Of a DNA stretch of 13,255 nucleotides, positions 5,954 through 13,255 are shown in pieces; position 1 is the stretch's first letter; every line of letters starts with the position of its first letter. The notes under the pieces were generated by a model. The model ran no database searches. It had not been told where the DNA came from and was given only the letters and a program-made list of their open reading frames with translations. The DNA lies in the NCBI GenBank assembly GCA_013003255.1, contig JABDJZ010000236.1, positions 1-13,255 of the forward strand, given 5' to 3'. The position numbers and the translations under genes were made by a program. The DNA is from Rhodothermales bacterium. GTDB taxonomy: Bacteria; Bacteroidota; Rhodothermia; Rhodothermales; UBA10348.

Positions 5954-8900
5954 CTACCTGAGCAAGACCATGGTCTTGACCCACTGGGCCTCTTCGCTGG
6001 TCAAGCGGTAGAAGTAGAGCCCAGAGGGCTGGTTGCCTGCGTCCCATCGTACATCATGCCAACCGGCCTCCTGATTGCCATTGACAAGACTGGCCACTCG
6101 CCGGCCCAATGCGTCGAAGACCTCCAACCGGACATTGGCCGCCTCGGGGAGGGCATACCGGATGGACGTGACCGGATTGAACGGGTTCGGGTAGTTCTGG
6201 GCGAGTGTCAGGACATCCGGGACCGGACCACGGGTCTCAGCAATCCGTCCCGGCAAACCAATCTGGAGATCGAAGCGAGGGCGCAGGTCCGGCGTCTCCG
6301 CATGCCCTCCGCCTGAAGGTCCGATGATGTCGTCGTCACCGACCCTGAAGGTAAGGGCCTCCTGCTGGCGCAGGTCAATGCGGCGGCCGTCAGATCGGTC
6401 GTGCAGGATCAGCATCCAGTGTTCCGGGATCTCGTGCCAGTCAGGCCAGGTCAGCGTGTACAGCCCAGGCTGGGTGGCCGCCACCCCCAGCGTGTATTCC
6501 TGCAGGCCGTCATCCATGGAACGGCCGTCGAAGACCAGTTGGCGATCTCCTTCCAGGGAAGCGATGGTGACGAAGTCCCGGCTCAGGGGCCGCATGCGGT
6601 TGCCGTCGAAGGGATCCGGACCGTTGGTGGCTTCGGAGTCGAACGCGAAGTAGGTCTCGAGTTCGGCCATGCCCTCGCCCTCGACCATAAGCCGGATGTG
6701 GGGAGTCACGTCGCGCGCCGTCGAGTCGGCCGCGCCTCCGCTTCGCTTACCGAAGTAGTTGGCGCTGCCCTGGTTCGCAGCGCAACTGGTCGAGTAGACC
6801 AACGTGCCTCCCGATGCCGTGGGTTCGACCATGAAGGCCGTGAATGGGGCGATGTATCGCCCCGCGAGACCGGTTCCAGTGGCCTGGTTGTAATACTTGT
6901 AGCCGGTGAGTCCGCCTCCGGTAGTCAGGGCAGGGTCCCAGGTGGAATACGTCGAGGCCACGTTGGTGGAAGCGGCGTAGGCAGCGTCCCAGTCTATGTT
7001 ACCGGTTGTCCGGTTGCCGACGTAGTTGTAGGAATCGGTCGAGACCGTATTCCAGGAAAGCGACTTGTTGGCTGACGTCCGCACGGTACCGGTAACACTC
7101 CACGTGGCCGGCAGCATGGTGCTGCCGAGCAGGGTCTCGTACATGTAGAAGATGTAGCCGTCACCGTCCGCGAAGGCCGCATCGGCTCCGGTGATCTCAG
7201 TCCAGTCCTGGGCGACGAAGTCGGCCGACTGGAGGGTGGCGGTACCGTCACTGAAATCGGCCCAGGTAGCACCCTGCGTATGGAAGTTGGTGTTCAGGCT
7301 GGAGTAGTTGACGCCATCCAACGGAGATGCAATCATCCGCCAACCATCGCCAACCTCGGCGTAGTTGCGCTCGAAGACCACGTTGCCGGTGACAGTGCCC
7401 CCGTTGTAGAGCGTTGTGCCCGTTGGAAAGGTCAGGGTCTGGCCATTGACATCCAGCGTGCCGGATGTGATGCACGACGTCGTGGTGATCGTAGCGTTGG
7501 TGCCAAGCAGCAGCGAGCCCGCTGCCTTGTTGACATCCAAAGAAGGAATGCTCCAGGTACCCGGCGCGTAGCTCACGTTCTGGTTGCCCGAGGCCCCGTT
7601 GAAGATGACGGCGGCGCCGTTGGTCAGGTCAGAAGTGATGGTCAGGTCGGCGCCGACATAGATGTCGTAGCCGCCAGCGTCGATTGCACCCGATGTTGCG
7701 GTCAAATCAGCCGGGGCTGAGAAGTCACTCAGGAGAAGTATCCCACCCGTGTTGTTGACGGTGATATCGACTGAATTGGAGATCCCACTCGCGGCGGTGA
7801 CGTCCTGTTGGGCGCTTCCGGTAAAGGTGATTGTCCCGGATCCAGTGCCCGTTTCTGTCAGCACACCACCGCCGGAAACCACGAGGTCCTCGTCAATGTC
7901 GAGGGTTGGAGTTCCGGTGGACGTGGTCAGGGACAGCCTGCCTGCGCCGCTGATTGTGACATCGGTCGCGGACAACGTACCTGTGCCACTACCGTCGGTG
8001 TATACGAACGTGCCACCGGATATCACCAGCGCGCCACCGACCGTGAGGTTGGTGTTCGCATTCTGGACCCAGGAAACATAGTTCGAACCCCCGCCCGTGG
8101 ATCCGATCGTAAGGTCCCCGGCAATCGCGGTGATGGCGGCATTCAGATCCAGATTGGCGCTTTGGGAAGCCGAGTTCCAGGTGAAGTGGTGAAACAAGTC
8201 GCCAAGTTCGGTGGGCACCGTGGTCGTCACGCCGGTCACCTGGGCGGTCGATCCGCTGCTCCAGGTGGTCCGGGCCGCCTGCGGGAATGCGCCGCCGTTC
8301 TGGTTGTGCGTGTAGGTGCCGCCGCTGGTGAAGGTCACCGTGCTCGTGCCGTCTGCGTTGAAGGTTCCGGCATTCGACACCACCCCGTCGGAAGAAACCG
8401 ACACCGCGGAGGCCCCCGTGGGAGTGAACTCCTTCGAGGCATTGATTGTGAGCGTGCCCGCCACCGTGACGTCGGTACCGGAGCCGTCCACGACCACCGT
8501 GCGCTGATCCACCACGACCGTGCCACCCGAACTGACGGTCAACTGATCGACGGTCAGGCTGTCCCCTACGCTGGAGTCAACCGTGATCGTATGCCCGGAC
8601 TGAACCGTGACGGCCGCGGCTTCCGAACTCCAGGGGAAGTTTCCGGCGGTTATCCAGTCGGTGCCGTTATAGCGCTCCCATGAGGCGCCAGCGCTCCAAT
8701 TGCCGGTTGCTCGAGAGCGGAATGCCTGCGGAGCGGGTTGCCAGATGGTTACGCCCTTGAGGTCTTCGGCAGAGTCCGACAGACTCACCTTGGACCCGTC
8801 AAACAGCGCCGAGGCCGTCGCCGAGGAGGAGGAGTTCTCCATGAACGTCGTACTGACCGACAACTGGAAGATGTCCTCGTCCTCAACGGTGATCGACGGG

Positions 8901-11900
8901 GCATTGCCCACGGCGCCCGTGTTGCCAAGCACACTGGCGAGGATCGTGCCTGCTGCCAGAGTCTGTCCGCCGATTGTAGTCGAGGTCTCGATCAATTCAA
9001 GCGAATCGAAGCCTGATGCCACCGTGAAATCTCCCGTGGTGTTCAGGAATGTGCTGGTGGTGCCTGAGGTGGTGCCTATGCCTACGCCCGTGGGGGCGAA
9101 ATGGCGAATTTCGGTTCCCAAGGCGCCGTCCGTGAACAGGAATTCGCCTGCGTTGAGAAGCGTGTCGCCGACGTACGTGTCGTACTCCACCAGGGTCATC
9201 GCGTGGATGTCGCCTGTGGTGATGTCGTCCAGAAGGTGATAGAACGTTCCAGCGCTGTAGTCTCCTGCAGTGGTCGGCCTCAGTACATGGACGTCCTGGT
9301 CCCCAAAGGAATCTGCGCCGATGGTTTCGTCCTCCTCCAGCGAGAACAGCAGGTCGCCACGCTCGAGATCAAACGTGTTGCCGCCGCTGCCGACTGTCAG
9401 GTCAATACTCACGTAGTGCAGGGAGAAGATTGCCACTGATCCGTCGTCAAAGAGGGCATCGAAGCCGCTGGGAACCAGCGAGAGCTCGCCGTCGGTATCG
9501 CTGGGCTCCAGGAGCAGACTGCCATCGGAGAACTCGAGGACGTCGTCCTCCCCCCAGTTGTCCAGCCCGGGTGCTCCGCTGCTCGATACGTCGTCAATGG
9601 TGACCATGTAGAGCCGCCGATCATGGGATATGCCCTCGGTAATCTTCAGGGTCTTGGCACCAGAGGCAGAGGATTCGTTCCCGGCGATGTCCGTATGGGT
9701 TGCCGTCAGCGAATGGGTCGTGATTGAGAGCGAGGACGTGAGGGCGATAGACCAGGTCCCGCCGCTGACCGTCGCGGTCGGTGCCAGAACACCATCGACG
9801 TCAGAAGTCAACGTGATGGTGCCACCGTCCTCGCTGGCCGTGCCGGAGATTGTAGGCGTTCGGTCCGTGTCAGGCGTGGTGGGCTGGGTGATCACGGGGG
9901 CGGTGGGCGCCGTGGTATCCGCCGTGTAGGCAATGGTTAGTTCCGGTGCGTCGGCGTTGGAATAGTCCCAACTGTCGGGGTTGCGCTTTCCGCTCCCGGA
10001 GCTCGCCTTCACCATGATGACGATGTCGTTGCCGGATGCCCAGCCACTCCGGTCCACGATTTCCTGAATGATCGTGGCGAGGTCTGGGCTCTGTTGCGCT
10101 GATCCTTCGTCATCCACGGCCACCCAGTGCGGAATGGCCCAGTTGACCGAAGCCGTGGTTTCGGTACGGCCGGAGATGTCGTAGGTCGTGGTGGTGAACG
10201 TGGGCGCGTCATCGATGTCCTCACCCACGAACGTCACCGTCACCGCCACGTCGGCCGTGGTGGAGTGCACGTGGAACTGGATGTTGGCGCTGTCGATCGT
10301 CGCGCCCGACGGAATGGTGATGTTCTGGAAGCGCATCCCCTTGAGATCCTGCGAACCGGGCGCGTCCTCGGGCAATTCGAGCACATTTCCGGTGAGCAGG
10401 ACCGCGCCCGAGGACAGCGTTTCTTCCGCATCGTCCGCAGACGCCGCAACGGCGACCACCAACGGCGCATCAATGACCAAGGTCTTGGCGCCTGACGCAC
10501 TGGAGACGTTTCCGGCCGCGTCGGTATGTGTGGCCGTGATGGAGTGGGTTGCGTTGGAGAGGGCGGTGGTGAGATTTACGGACCATGTGCCGCCGGATAC
10601 GGTGGCGGTGGGCGCGAGCACCCCGTCGACGTCTGAGGTAAGTGTGATGGTGCCGCCGTCTTCGCTGGCTGTTCCGGAGATGGTGGGCGTGGAGTCCGTA
10701 TCCGGGCTCGTGGGTTGGGTGACCACGGGTGCGGTCGGCGCGGTCGTGTCCGGGGTGTAGGAGATAGTGATTTCCGGGGCGGCCGCAGGCTCGCCGTCAT
10801 AGGCCTCAGCTATGCGGGTCCCCGTACCGGAAGCATGCTCGGCAACGATCACGATGTCGTTCCCGGACGTCCAGCCGCTCCGGTCCACGATTTCCTGTAT
10901 GATGGTCGCCAGGTCATCGGTCTTCTGGTCGGCACCCTCATCATCCACGGCCGCCCAGTGAGGAACGGCCCAGTTGACGGATGCCGTGGTCCGCGTGCGG
11001 CCCCAGATGTCGTTGCTCGTTATGGTGAACGTGGCGGCATCGTCCACGTCCTCGCCATAGAACGTCAGCGTCACGGCATCATTGGCGGCCGTCTCGTCCA
11101 CCTGGAACTGAATGGTGGCTTCGGTGATGGTTGCTCCGACCGGGACAGTGATATTCTGGAAGCGCATCCCGATGTACTGCTCGGCAGCACCTTCATAGGG
11201 CAATTCGAGATCAGAGCTCGTGATGTCTACTCCGCCGCCGGACACCGCCTGCTCGGCGTCATCCGAGGAAGCCGATACCGCCACTGTCAAGACGGTGAGG
11301 TTTTGGATTTCGATGGACTTGCCGCCGGATGCGGAGGAGACATTCCCTGCCCCATCTGTGTGGGTGGCCGTGATGGAGTGCGTGCCAACCGACAATGCGG
11401 AGGTTATCGTTAGCGACCATGCTCCTGACGCCACCGTTGCGGTGGGCGTGAGCACGCCGTCGAGGTCCGAGGTAAGCGTGATCGTGCCGCCGTCTTCGCT
11501 CGCCGTTCCGGATATCGGAGGTGTGGTGTCCCCTGTCGGCGTCGAGGGCTGCGTGATGACCGGGGCGGACGGCGCAGTCCGGTCAATGGTGATGTTGACG
11601 GTGTTGGAAACCAGGTTATTGGTGCCCCCAGTGTCGGTCAGGACATCGGCCGGAATGCTGACCGTCAGCGTGGTGCCGTCAGTGGGCGAGGCCACCTCGA
11701 ACGTCCAGTTCTGGTCATTGCCGGTGTTCACCAGGCTCTGCTTGGTGCCGCTGTTGACCGTGATATCTGCCAGGCTGAACGTGCCGGTATCAATGGCCTC
11801 CCCGAAGTCCACGGTGAAAGGCACGGGGTCGGCCTTTGAGGGACTTGTCTCGGTCGAGGCGATGACCGGCGTAGGCGGGATGTCTACCACCAGGGTCTTT

Positions 11901-13255
11901 CCACCTGAGGCGGACGAGACGTTGCCCGCGGCGTCCGTGTGGGTGGCCGTCAGCGAATGCGATCCTTCCGAAAGCACGGTGGTGAGGGCAATGGACCAAG
12001 TGCCTCCACTGACGGTCGCGGTGGGGGCCAGCACACCATCAAGGCTTGATGTCAGGGTGATGGTGCCGCCGTCTTCGCTTGCGGTACCCGAGATAGTGGG
12101 CGTGGTGTCAACCGTCGGCGTCGTGGGTTGCGTGACCACCGGCGCGGTCGGCGCCGTGGTGTCCGGGGTGTATTCAATGCTCAACTCTGGCGCGTCCGCG
12201 GCGGAGTTGTCGTAAGACTTCGGTTGCCTTCTCCCGGAACCGGTGTTGGGTTTGACGATGATCACGATGTCATTGCCGGAAACCCACCCCGACCGATCGA
12301 CGATCTCATTGATGATGGTGGACAGGTCAGCTGTCTTCTGCGCTGCCCCCTGGTCATCGACGGCCGCCCAGTGCGACGGACTCCAGTCTACAGAGGCAGT
12401 TGTCTGCGTTCTCCCGGAGATGTCGTTGGCCGTGCTCGTAAAGGTGGGCGCGTCATCGATGTCCTCGCCGGTGTAGGTCACCGTGATTGCGACATCCGCA
12501 TCGACGGTATGCACCGTGTACTGGATGTTCGCCACATCGATGGTGGCCCCCTTGGGAATCGTAATGTTTTGGAAGCGCAGGCCGATGTACTCCTGCTCGA
12601 ACGTGCCAGAGTTGTCGATATGCTCGAGAACGTTTCCCGTCAGAGACATCGAGCCGTCCGACACTACCTCCTCCGCATCGTCAGATGACGCCGAGATGGA
12701 CACCACCAGCGGTGCATCGACTTCCACGTTCTTGGCGCCCGAGGCGGAGGACACGTTGCTGGCGTCGTCCGTATGCGTGGCCGTTAGCGAGTGCGTGCCA
12801 TTCGAAAGCTGTGTCGTCAGGGTGATCGACCACGCCCCCCCGGTCACCGTGCCGGTGGGTGCCAGCACGCCGTCCAGATCTGACGTGAGAGTAATGGTGC
12901 CCCCGTCCTCGCTGGCCGTCCCAGAGATCACCGGCGTGTTGTCCGTTGTGGGGGTGGTCGGCTGGGTGATTACCGGCGCCGATGGTGGGGTGGTGTCGGT
13001 GGTATAGGTGATTGTTATTTCGGGCGCCGCCGCGGGCTCGCCATCATACGCTTCGGCCGTGCGCGTTCCCGATCCCGAGGACAGCGTAGCGAGAATGGCG
13101 ATGTCGTTTCCGGAGGCCCATCCACCCCGATCGACGATCTCCTGGATGATGGTCTTTAGATCGGCGCTCAGTTGATCGGCTCCCTCGTCATCGAGAGCCA
13201 CCCAGTGCGGTATGGCCCAGTTCACGGATGCCGTGGTCTTGGTGCGGCCCCAGAT
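5954..13255 (-). CDS. Giant modular T9SS-secreted surface protein/adhesin (5' end outside window)
   Basis: Open from the right edge to a TAG at 5954-5956: 2433 codons, start not included. A GTG at 13225 is only the Val of a repeat motif (ASVNWAIPHW), and the bases before it encode the same repeat (IWGRTKTTAS), so translation begins outside. Order from the N-side, by base position: module A1 (partial, 12998-13255), B1 (12713-12997), A2 (12164-12712), B2 (11879-12163), C (11582-11878), B3 (11303-11581), A3 (10751-11302), B4 (10466-10750), A4 (9920-10465), B5 (9635-9919), unknown domain D (8738-9634), beta-helix-like region (7376-8737), a region with FERNYAEVGDGWRMIASPL (from 7375), and the T9SS sorting domain (about 5957-6214). 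Composition is Thr/Ser/Gly/Asp-rich with almost no Cys, usual for long surface adhesins. No catalytic motif was seen. The T9SS tail directs transport across the outer membrane and cell-surface attachment or release. Ligand unknown. The fibre cluster follows on the same strand after 197 bases. Confidence 0.9.
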   Translation of the reverse strand: MWGRTKTTASVNWAIPHWVALDDEGADQLSADLKTIIQEIVDRGGWASGNDIAILATLSSGSGTRTAEAYDGEPAAAPEITITYTTDTTPPSAPVITQPTTPTTDNTPVISGTASEDGGTITLTSDLDGVLAPTGTVTGGAWSITLTTQLSNGTHSLTATHTDDASNVSSASGAKNVEVDAPLVVSISASSDDAEEVVSDGSMSLTGNVLEHIDNSGTFEQEYIGLRFQNITIPKGATIDVANIQYTVHTVDADVAITVTYTGEDIDDAPTFTSTANDISGRTQTTASVDWSPSHWAAVDDQGAAQKTADLSTIINEIVDRSGWVSGNDIVIIVKPNTGSGRRQPKSYDNSAADAPELSIEYTPDTTAPTAPVVTQPTTPTVDTTPTISGTASEDGGTITLTSSLDGVLAPTATVSGGTWSIALTTVLSEGSHSLTATHTDAAGNVSSASGGKTLVVDIPPTPVIASTETSPSKADPVPFTVDFGEAIDTGTFSLADITVNSGTKQSLVNTGNDQNWTFEVASPTDGTTLTVSIPADVLTDTGGTNNLVSNTVNITIDRTAPSAPVITQPSTPTGDTTPPISGTASEDGGTITLTSDLDGVLTPTATVASGAWSLTITSALSVGTHSITATHTDGAGNVSSASGGKSIEIQNLTVLTVAVSASSDDAEQAVSGGGVDITSSDLELPYEGAAEQYIGMRFQNITVPVGATITEATIQFQVDETAANDAVTLTFYGEDVDDAATFTITSNDIWGRTRTTASVNWAVPHWAAVDDEGADQKTDDLATIIQEIVDRSGWTSGNDIVIVAEHASGTGTRIAEAYDGEPAAAPEITISYTPDTTAPTAPVVTQPTSPDTDSTPTISGTASEDGGTITLTSDVDGVLAPTATVSGGTWSVNLTTALSNATHSITATHTDAAGNVSSASGAKTLVIDAPLVVAVAASADDAEETLSSGAVLLTGNVLELPEDAPGSQDLKGMRFQNITIPSGATIDSANIQFHVHSTTADVAVTVTFVGEDIDDAPTFTTTTYDISGRTETTASVNWAIPHWVAVDDEGSAQQSPDLATIIQEIVDRSGWASGNDIVIMVKASSGSGKRNPDSWDYSNADAPELTIAYTADTTAPTAPVITQPTTPDTDRTPTISGTASEDGGTITLTSDVDGVLAPTATVSGGTWSIALTSSLSITTHSLTATHTDIAGNESSASGAKTLKITEGISHDRRLYMVTIDDVSSSGAPGLDNWGEDDVLEFSDGSLLLEPSDTDGELSLVPSGFDALFDDGSVAIFSLHYVSIDLTVGSGGNTFDLERGDLLFSLEEDETIGADSFGDQDVHVLRPTTAGDYSAGTFYHLLDDITTGDIHAMTLVEYDTYVGDTLLNAGEFLFTDGALGTEIRHFAPTGVGIGTTSGTTSTFLNTTGDFTVASGFDSLELIETSTTIGGQTLAAGTILASVLGNTGAVGNAPSITVEDEDIFQLSVSTTFMENSSSSATASALFDGSKVSLSDSAEDLKGVTIWQPAPQAFRSRATGNWSAGASWERYNGTDWITAGNFPWSSEAAAVTVQSGHTITVDSSVGDSLTVDQLTVSSGGTVVVDQRTVVVDGSGTDVTVAGTLTINASKEFTPTGASAVSVSSDGVVSNAGTFNADGTSTVTFTSGGTYTHNQNGGAFPQAARTTWSSGSTAQVTGVTTTVPTELGDLFHHFTWNSASQSANLDLNAAITAIAGDLTIGSTGGGSNYVSWVQNANTNLTVGGALVISGGTFVYTDGSGTGTLSATDVTISGAGRLSLTTSTGTPTLDIDEDLVVSGGGVLTETGTGSGTITFTGSAQQDVTAASGISNSVDITVNNTGGILLLSDFSAPADLTATSGAIDAGGYDIYVGADLTITSDLTNGAAVIFNGASGNQNVSYAPGTWSIPSLDVNKAAGSLLLGTNATITTTSCITSGTLDVNGQTLTFPTGTTLYNGGTVTGNVVFERNYAEVGDGWRMIASPLDGVNYSSLNTNFHTQGATWADFSDGTATLQSADFVAQDWTEITGADAAFADGDGYIFYMYETLLGSTMLPATWSVTGTVRTSANKSLSWNTVSTDSYNYVGNRTTGNIDWDAAYAASTNVASTYSTWDPALTTGGGLTGYKYYNQATGTGLAGRYIAPFTAFMVEPTASGGTLVYSTSCAANQGSANYFGKRSGGAADSTARDVTPHIRLMVEGEGMAELETYFAFDSEATNGPDPFDGNRMRPLSRDFVTIASLEGDRQLVFDGRSMDDGLQEYTLGVAATQPGLYTLTWPDWHEIPEHWMLILHDRSDGRRIDLRQQEALTFRVGDDDIIGPSGGGHAETPDLRPRFDLQIGLPGRIAETRGPVPDVLTLAQNYPNPFNPVTSIRYALPEAANVRLEVFDALGRRVASLVNGNQEAGWHDVRWDAGNQPSGLYFYRLTSEEAQWVKTMVLLR
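5957..6214 (-). other. T9SS type A C-terminal sorting domain
   Basis: The last ~86 residues carry 'LAQNYPNPFNPVTSIRYALP', 'VRLEVFDALGRRVASLVNG', 'GWHDVRWDAGNQPSGLYFYR' and a final 'WVKTMVLLR'. This is the well-known type A sorting signal (Por secretion tail) that is recognised at the outer membrane and usually removed on secretion. It implies that the host encodes a type IX secretion system elsewhere. Confidence 0.92.
7376..8737 (-). other. Beta-helix-like region of the giant protein
   Basis: It opens with 'FRSRATGNWSAGASWERYNG' and 'VTVQSGHTITVDSS', a start common in Bacteroidota T9SS cargo, and then has about 20 short strands of the type 'LTVGGALVISGGTFVYTDGS' and 'GAGRLSLTTSTGTPTLDIDE' spaced by Gly/Ser/Asn turns. 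This indicates a parallel beta-helix or filamentous-haemagglutinin-like coil. Such regions act as rigid stalks or sugar-binding surfaces; no catalytic set is visible. Confidence 0.6.
8738..9634 (-). other. Domain D: unrecognised ~300-residue segment of the giant protein
   Basis: It begins 'ISHDRRLYMVTIDDVSSSG' right after the last Ig-like module and ends '...AEDLKGVTIW'. It is acidic, with repeated hydrophobic strands and Asp/Gly turns ('DNWGEDDVLEFSDGSLLLEP', 'DDGSVAIFSLHYVSIDL', 'IGADSFGDQDVHVLRP', 'DIHAMTLVEYDTYVGD'). It may be two similar halves of strand pairs, a propeller-like or cadherin-like fold. I do not recognise the family. It sits between the stalk-like repeats and the beta-helix, where a functional head could be. 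Confidence 0.5.
9635..13255 (-). repeat. Alternating A/B protein-domain repeat array
   Basis: Five B modules of 93-95 residues each contain the invariant 16-residue string ISGTASEDGGTITLTS followed by (D/S)(L/V)DGVL, a W about 20 residues on, and 'THS(L/I)TATHTD...N.SSASG.K', as in bacterial Ig-like domains of large adhesins. Three full and one partial A modules (~183 residues) share 'SASSDDAEE', 'G.RFQNIT(I/V)P.GATI', 'GED(I/V)DDA.TF', 'GRT.TTASV.W...HW..(V/L)DD.G', 'TII.EIVDR.GW.SGNDI' and an 'AP(E/L).(T/S)I.Y' ending. This pattern recalls DNRLRE/disaggregatase-related beta-sandwiches, unconfirmed. The A+B period is about 825-840 bases. The module pattern continues off the right edge. Confidence 0.85.
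11582..11878 (-). other. Module C: single divergent bacterial Ig-like domain replacing an A module
   Basis: Ninety-nine residues between B2 and B3: 'VIASTETSPSKADPVPFTVD', 'FGEAIDTGTFSLADITVNSG', 'VASPTDGTTLTVSIPADVLT', 'NTVNITIDRT'. This is the layout of the Big_12-type Ig-like domain (V.F.V.FsE.V.gF..sDi.v.ng) common in large surface proteins. It occurs once and breaks the A/B alternation. Family named from memory of its pattern. Confidence 0.6.

Noticed and set aside
7808..8683. 291-residue plus-strand open frame opposite the beta-helix region
   Set aside because: Arg/Gly/His-rich antisense shadow with no domain features, fully inside a well-supported gene.
11220..12215. 331-residue plus-strand open frame opposite the repeat array
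   Set aside because: It is a shadow of the high-GC repetitive minus-strand gene. Its own repeats (MVPPSSLAVPEI) are the reverse complement of the ISGTASEDGGT core, and it has no signal or known motif.
13223..13225. Start of the giant protein at the GTG at 13225
   Set aside because: That GTG encodes the Val in a repeated ASVNW motif, and the frame continues to the window edge with the preceding repeat residues.
9635..13255. CRISPR or other nucleotide tandem array
   Set aside because: The periodicity is ~830 bases and coding; copies differ mostly at synonymous sites, so these are protein domains.

Overview
The window reads as a surface-structure locus of a high-GC, diderm bacterium of the Bacteroidota/Rhodothermota type. 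The main evidence is a C-terminal type IX secretion (T9SS type A) sorting domain at the end of a giant protein (motifs NYPNPFNP, GWHDVRWDA, SGLYFYRL, ending KTMVLLR). Weak or absent Shine-Dalgarno sequences and signal peptides ending in A-Q fit the same group. Phylum is inferred from these features only.

Every gene I accept is on the minus strand, so transcription runs from the right edge to the left. From 13255 to 5954 is the C-terminal 2433 codons of a giant secreted protein whose start lies outside the window. It has alternating repeats of a ~183-residue beta-sandwich-like module (A) and a ~95-residue bacterial Ig-like module (B). These are followed by an unrecognised ~300-residue domain, a beta-helix-like region, a 'GWRMIASPL' region typical of T9SS cargo, and the sorting domain. 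After a 196-base gap holding a perfect hairpin and a 12-bp palindrome comes a compact cluster: pilin-like protein 1 (5757-5245), pilin-like protein 2 (5242-4718), a PapD-like two-domain chaperone (4721-3894), a 1085-residue usher-like outer-membrane barrel (3873-616), and pilin-like protein 3 (521-36). Spacing within the cluster is 2 bases, a 4-base ATGA overlap, 20 bases and 94 bases, which suggests one transcriptional unit at least through the usher-like gene.

My working model is a divergent chaperone-usher-like fibre system: three small secreted beta-rich subunits without any T9SS tail, a periplasmic Ig-fold chaperone, and an outer-membrane barrel. The barrel protein carries N-terminal Ig-like domains, two carboxypeptidase-regulatory-like domains and a C-terminal tail resembling a SPOR domain split by a LysM-like insert, which would tether it to peptidoglycan. 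It sits directly downstream of a giant T9SS-type adhesin. The functional assignments come from topology and motif reading, not from database searches. No RNA genes, insertion sequences or CRISPR arrays were seen.
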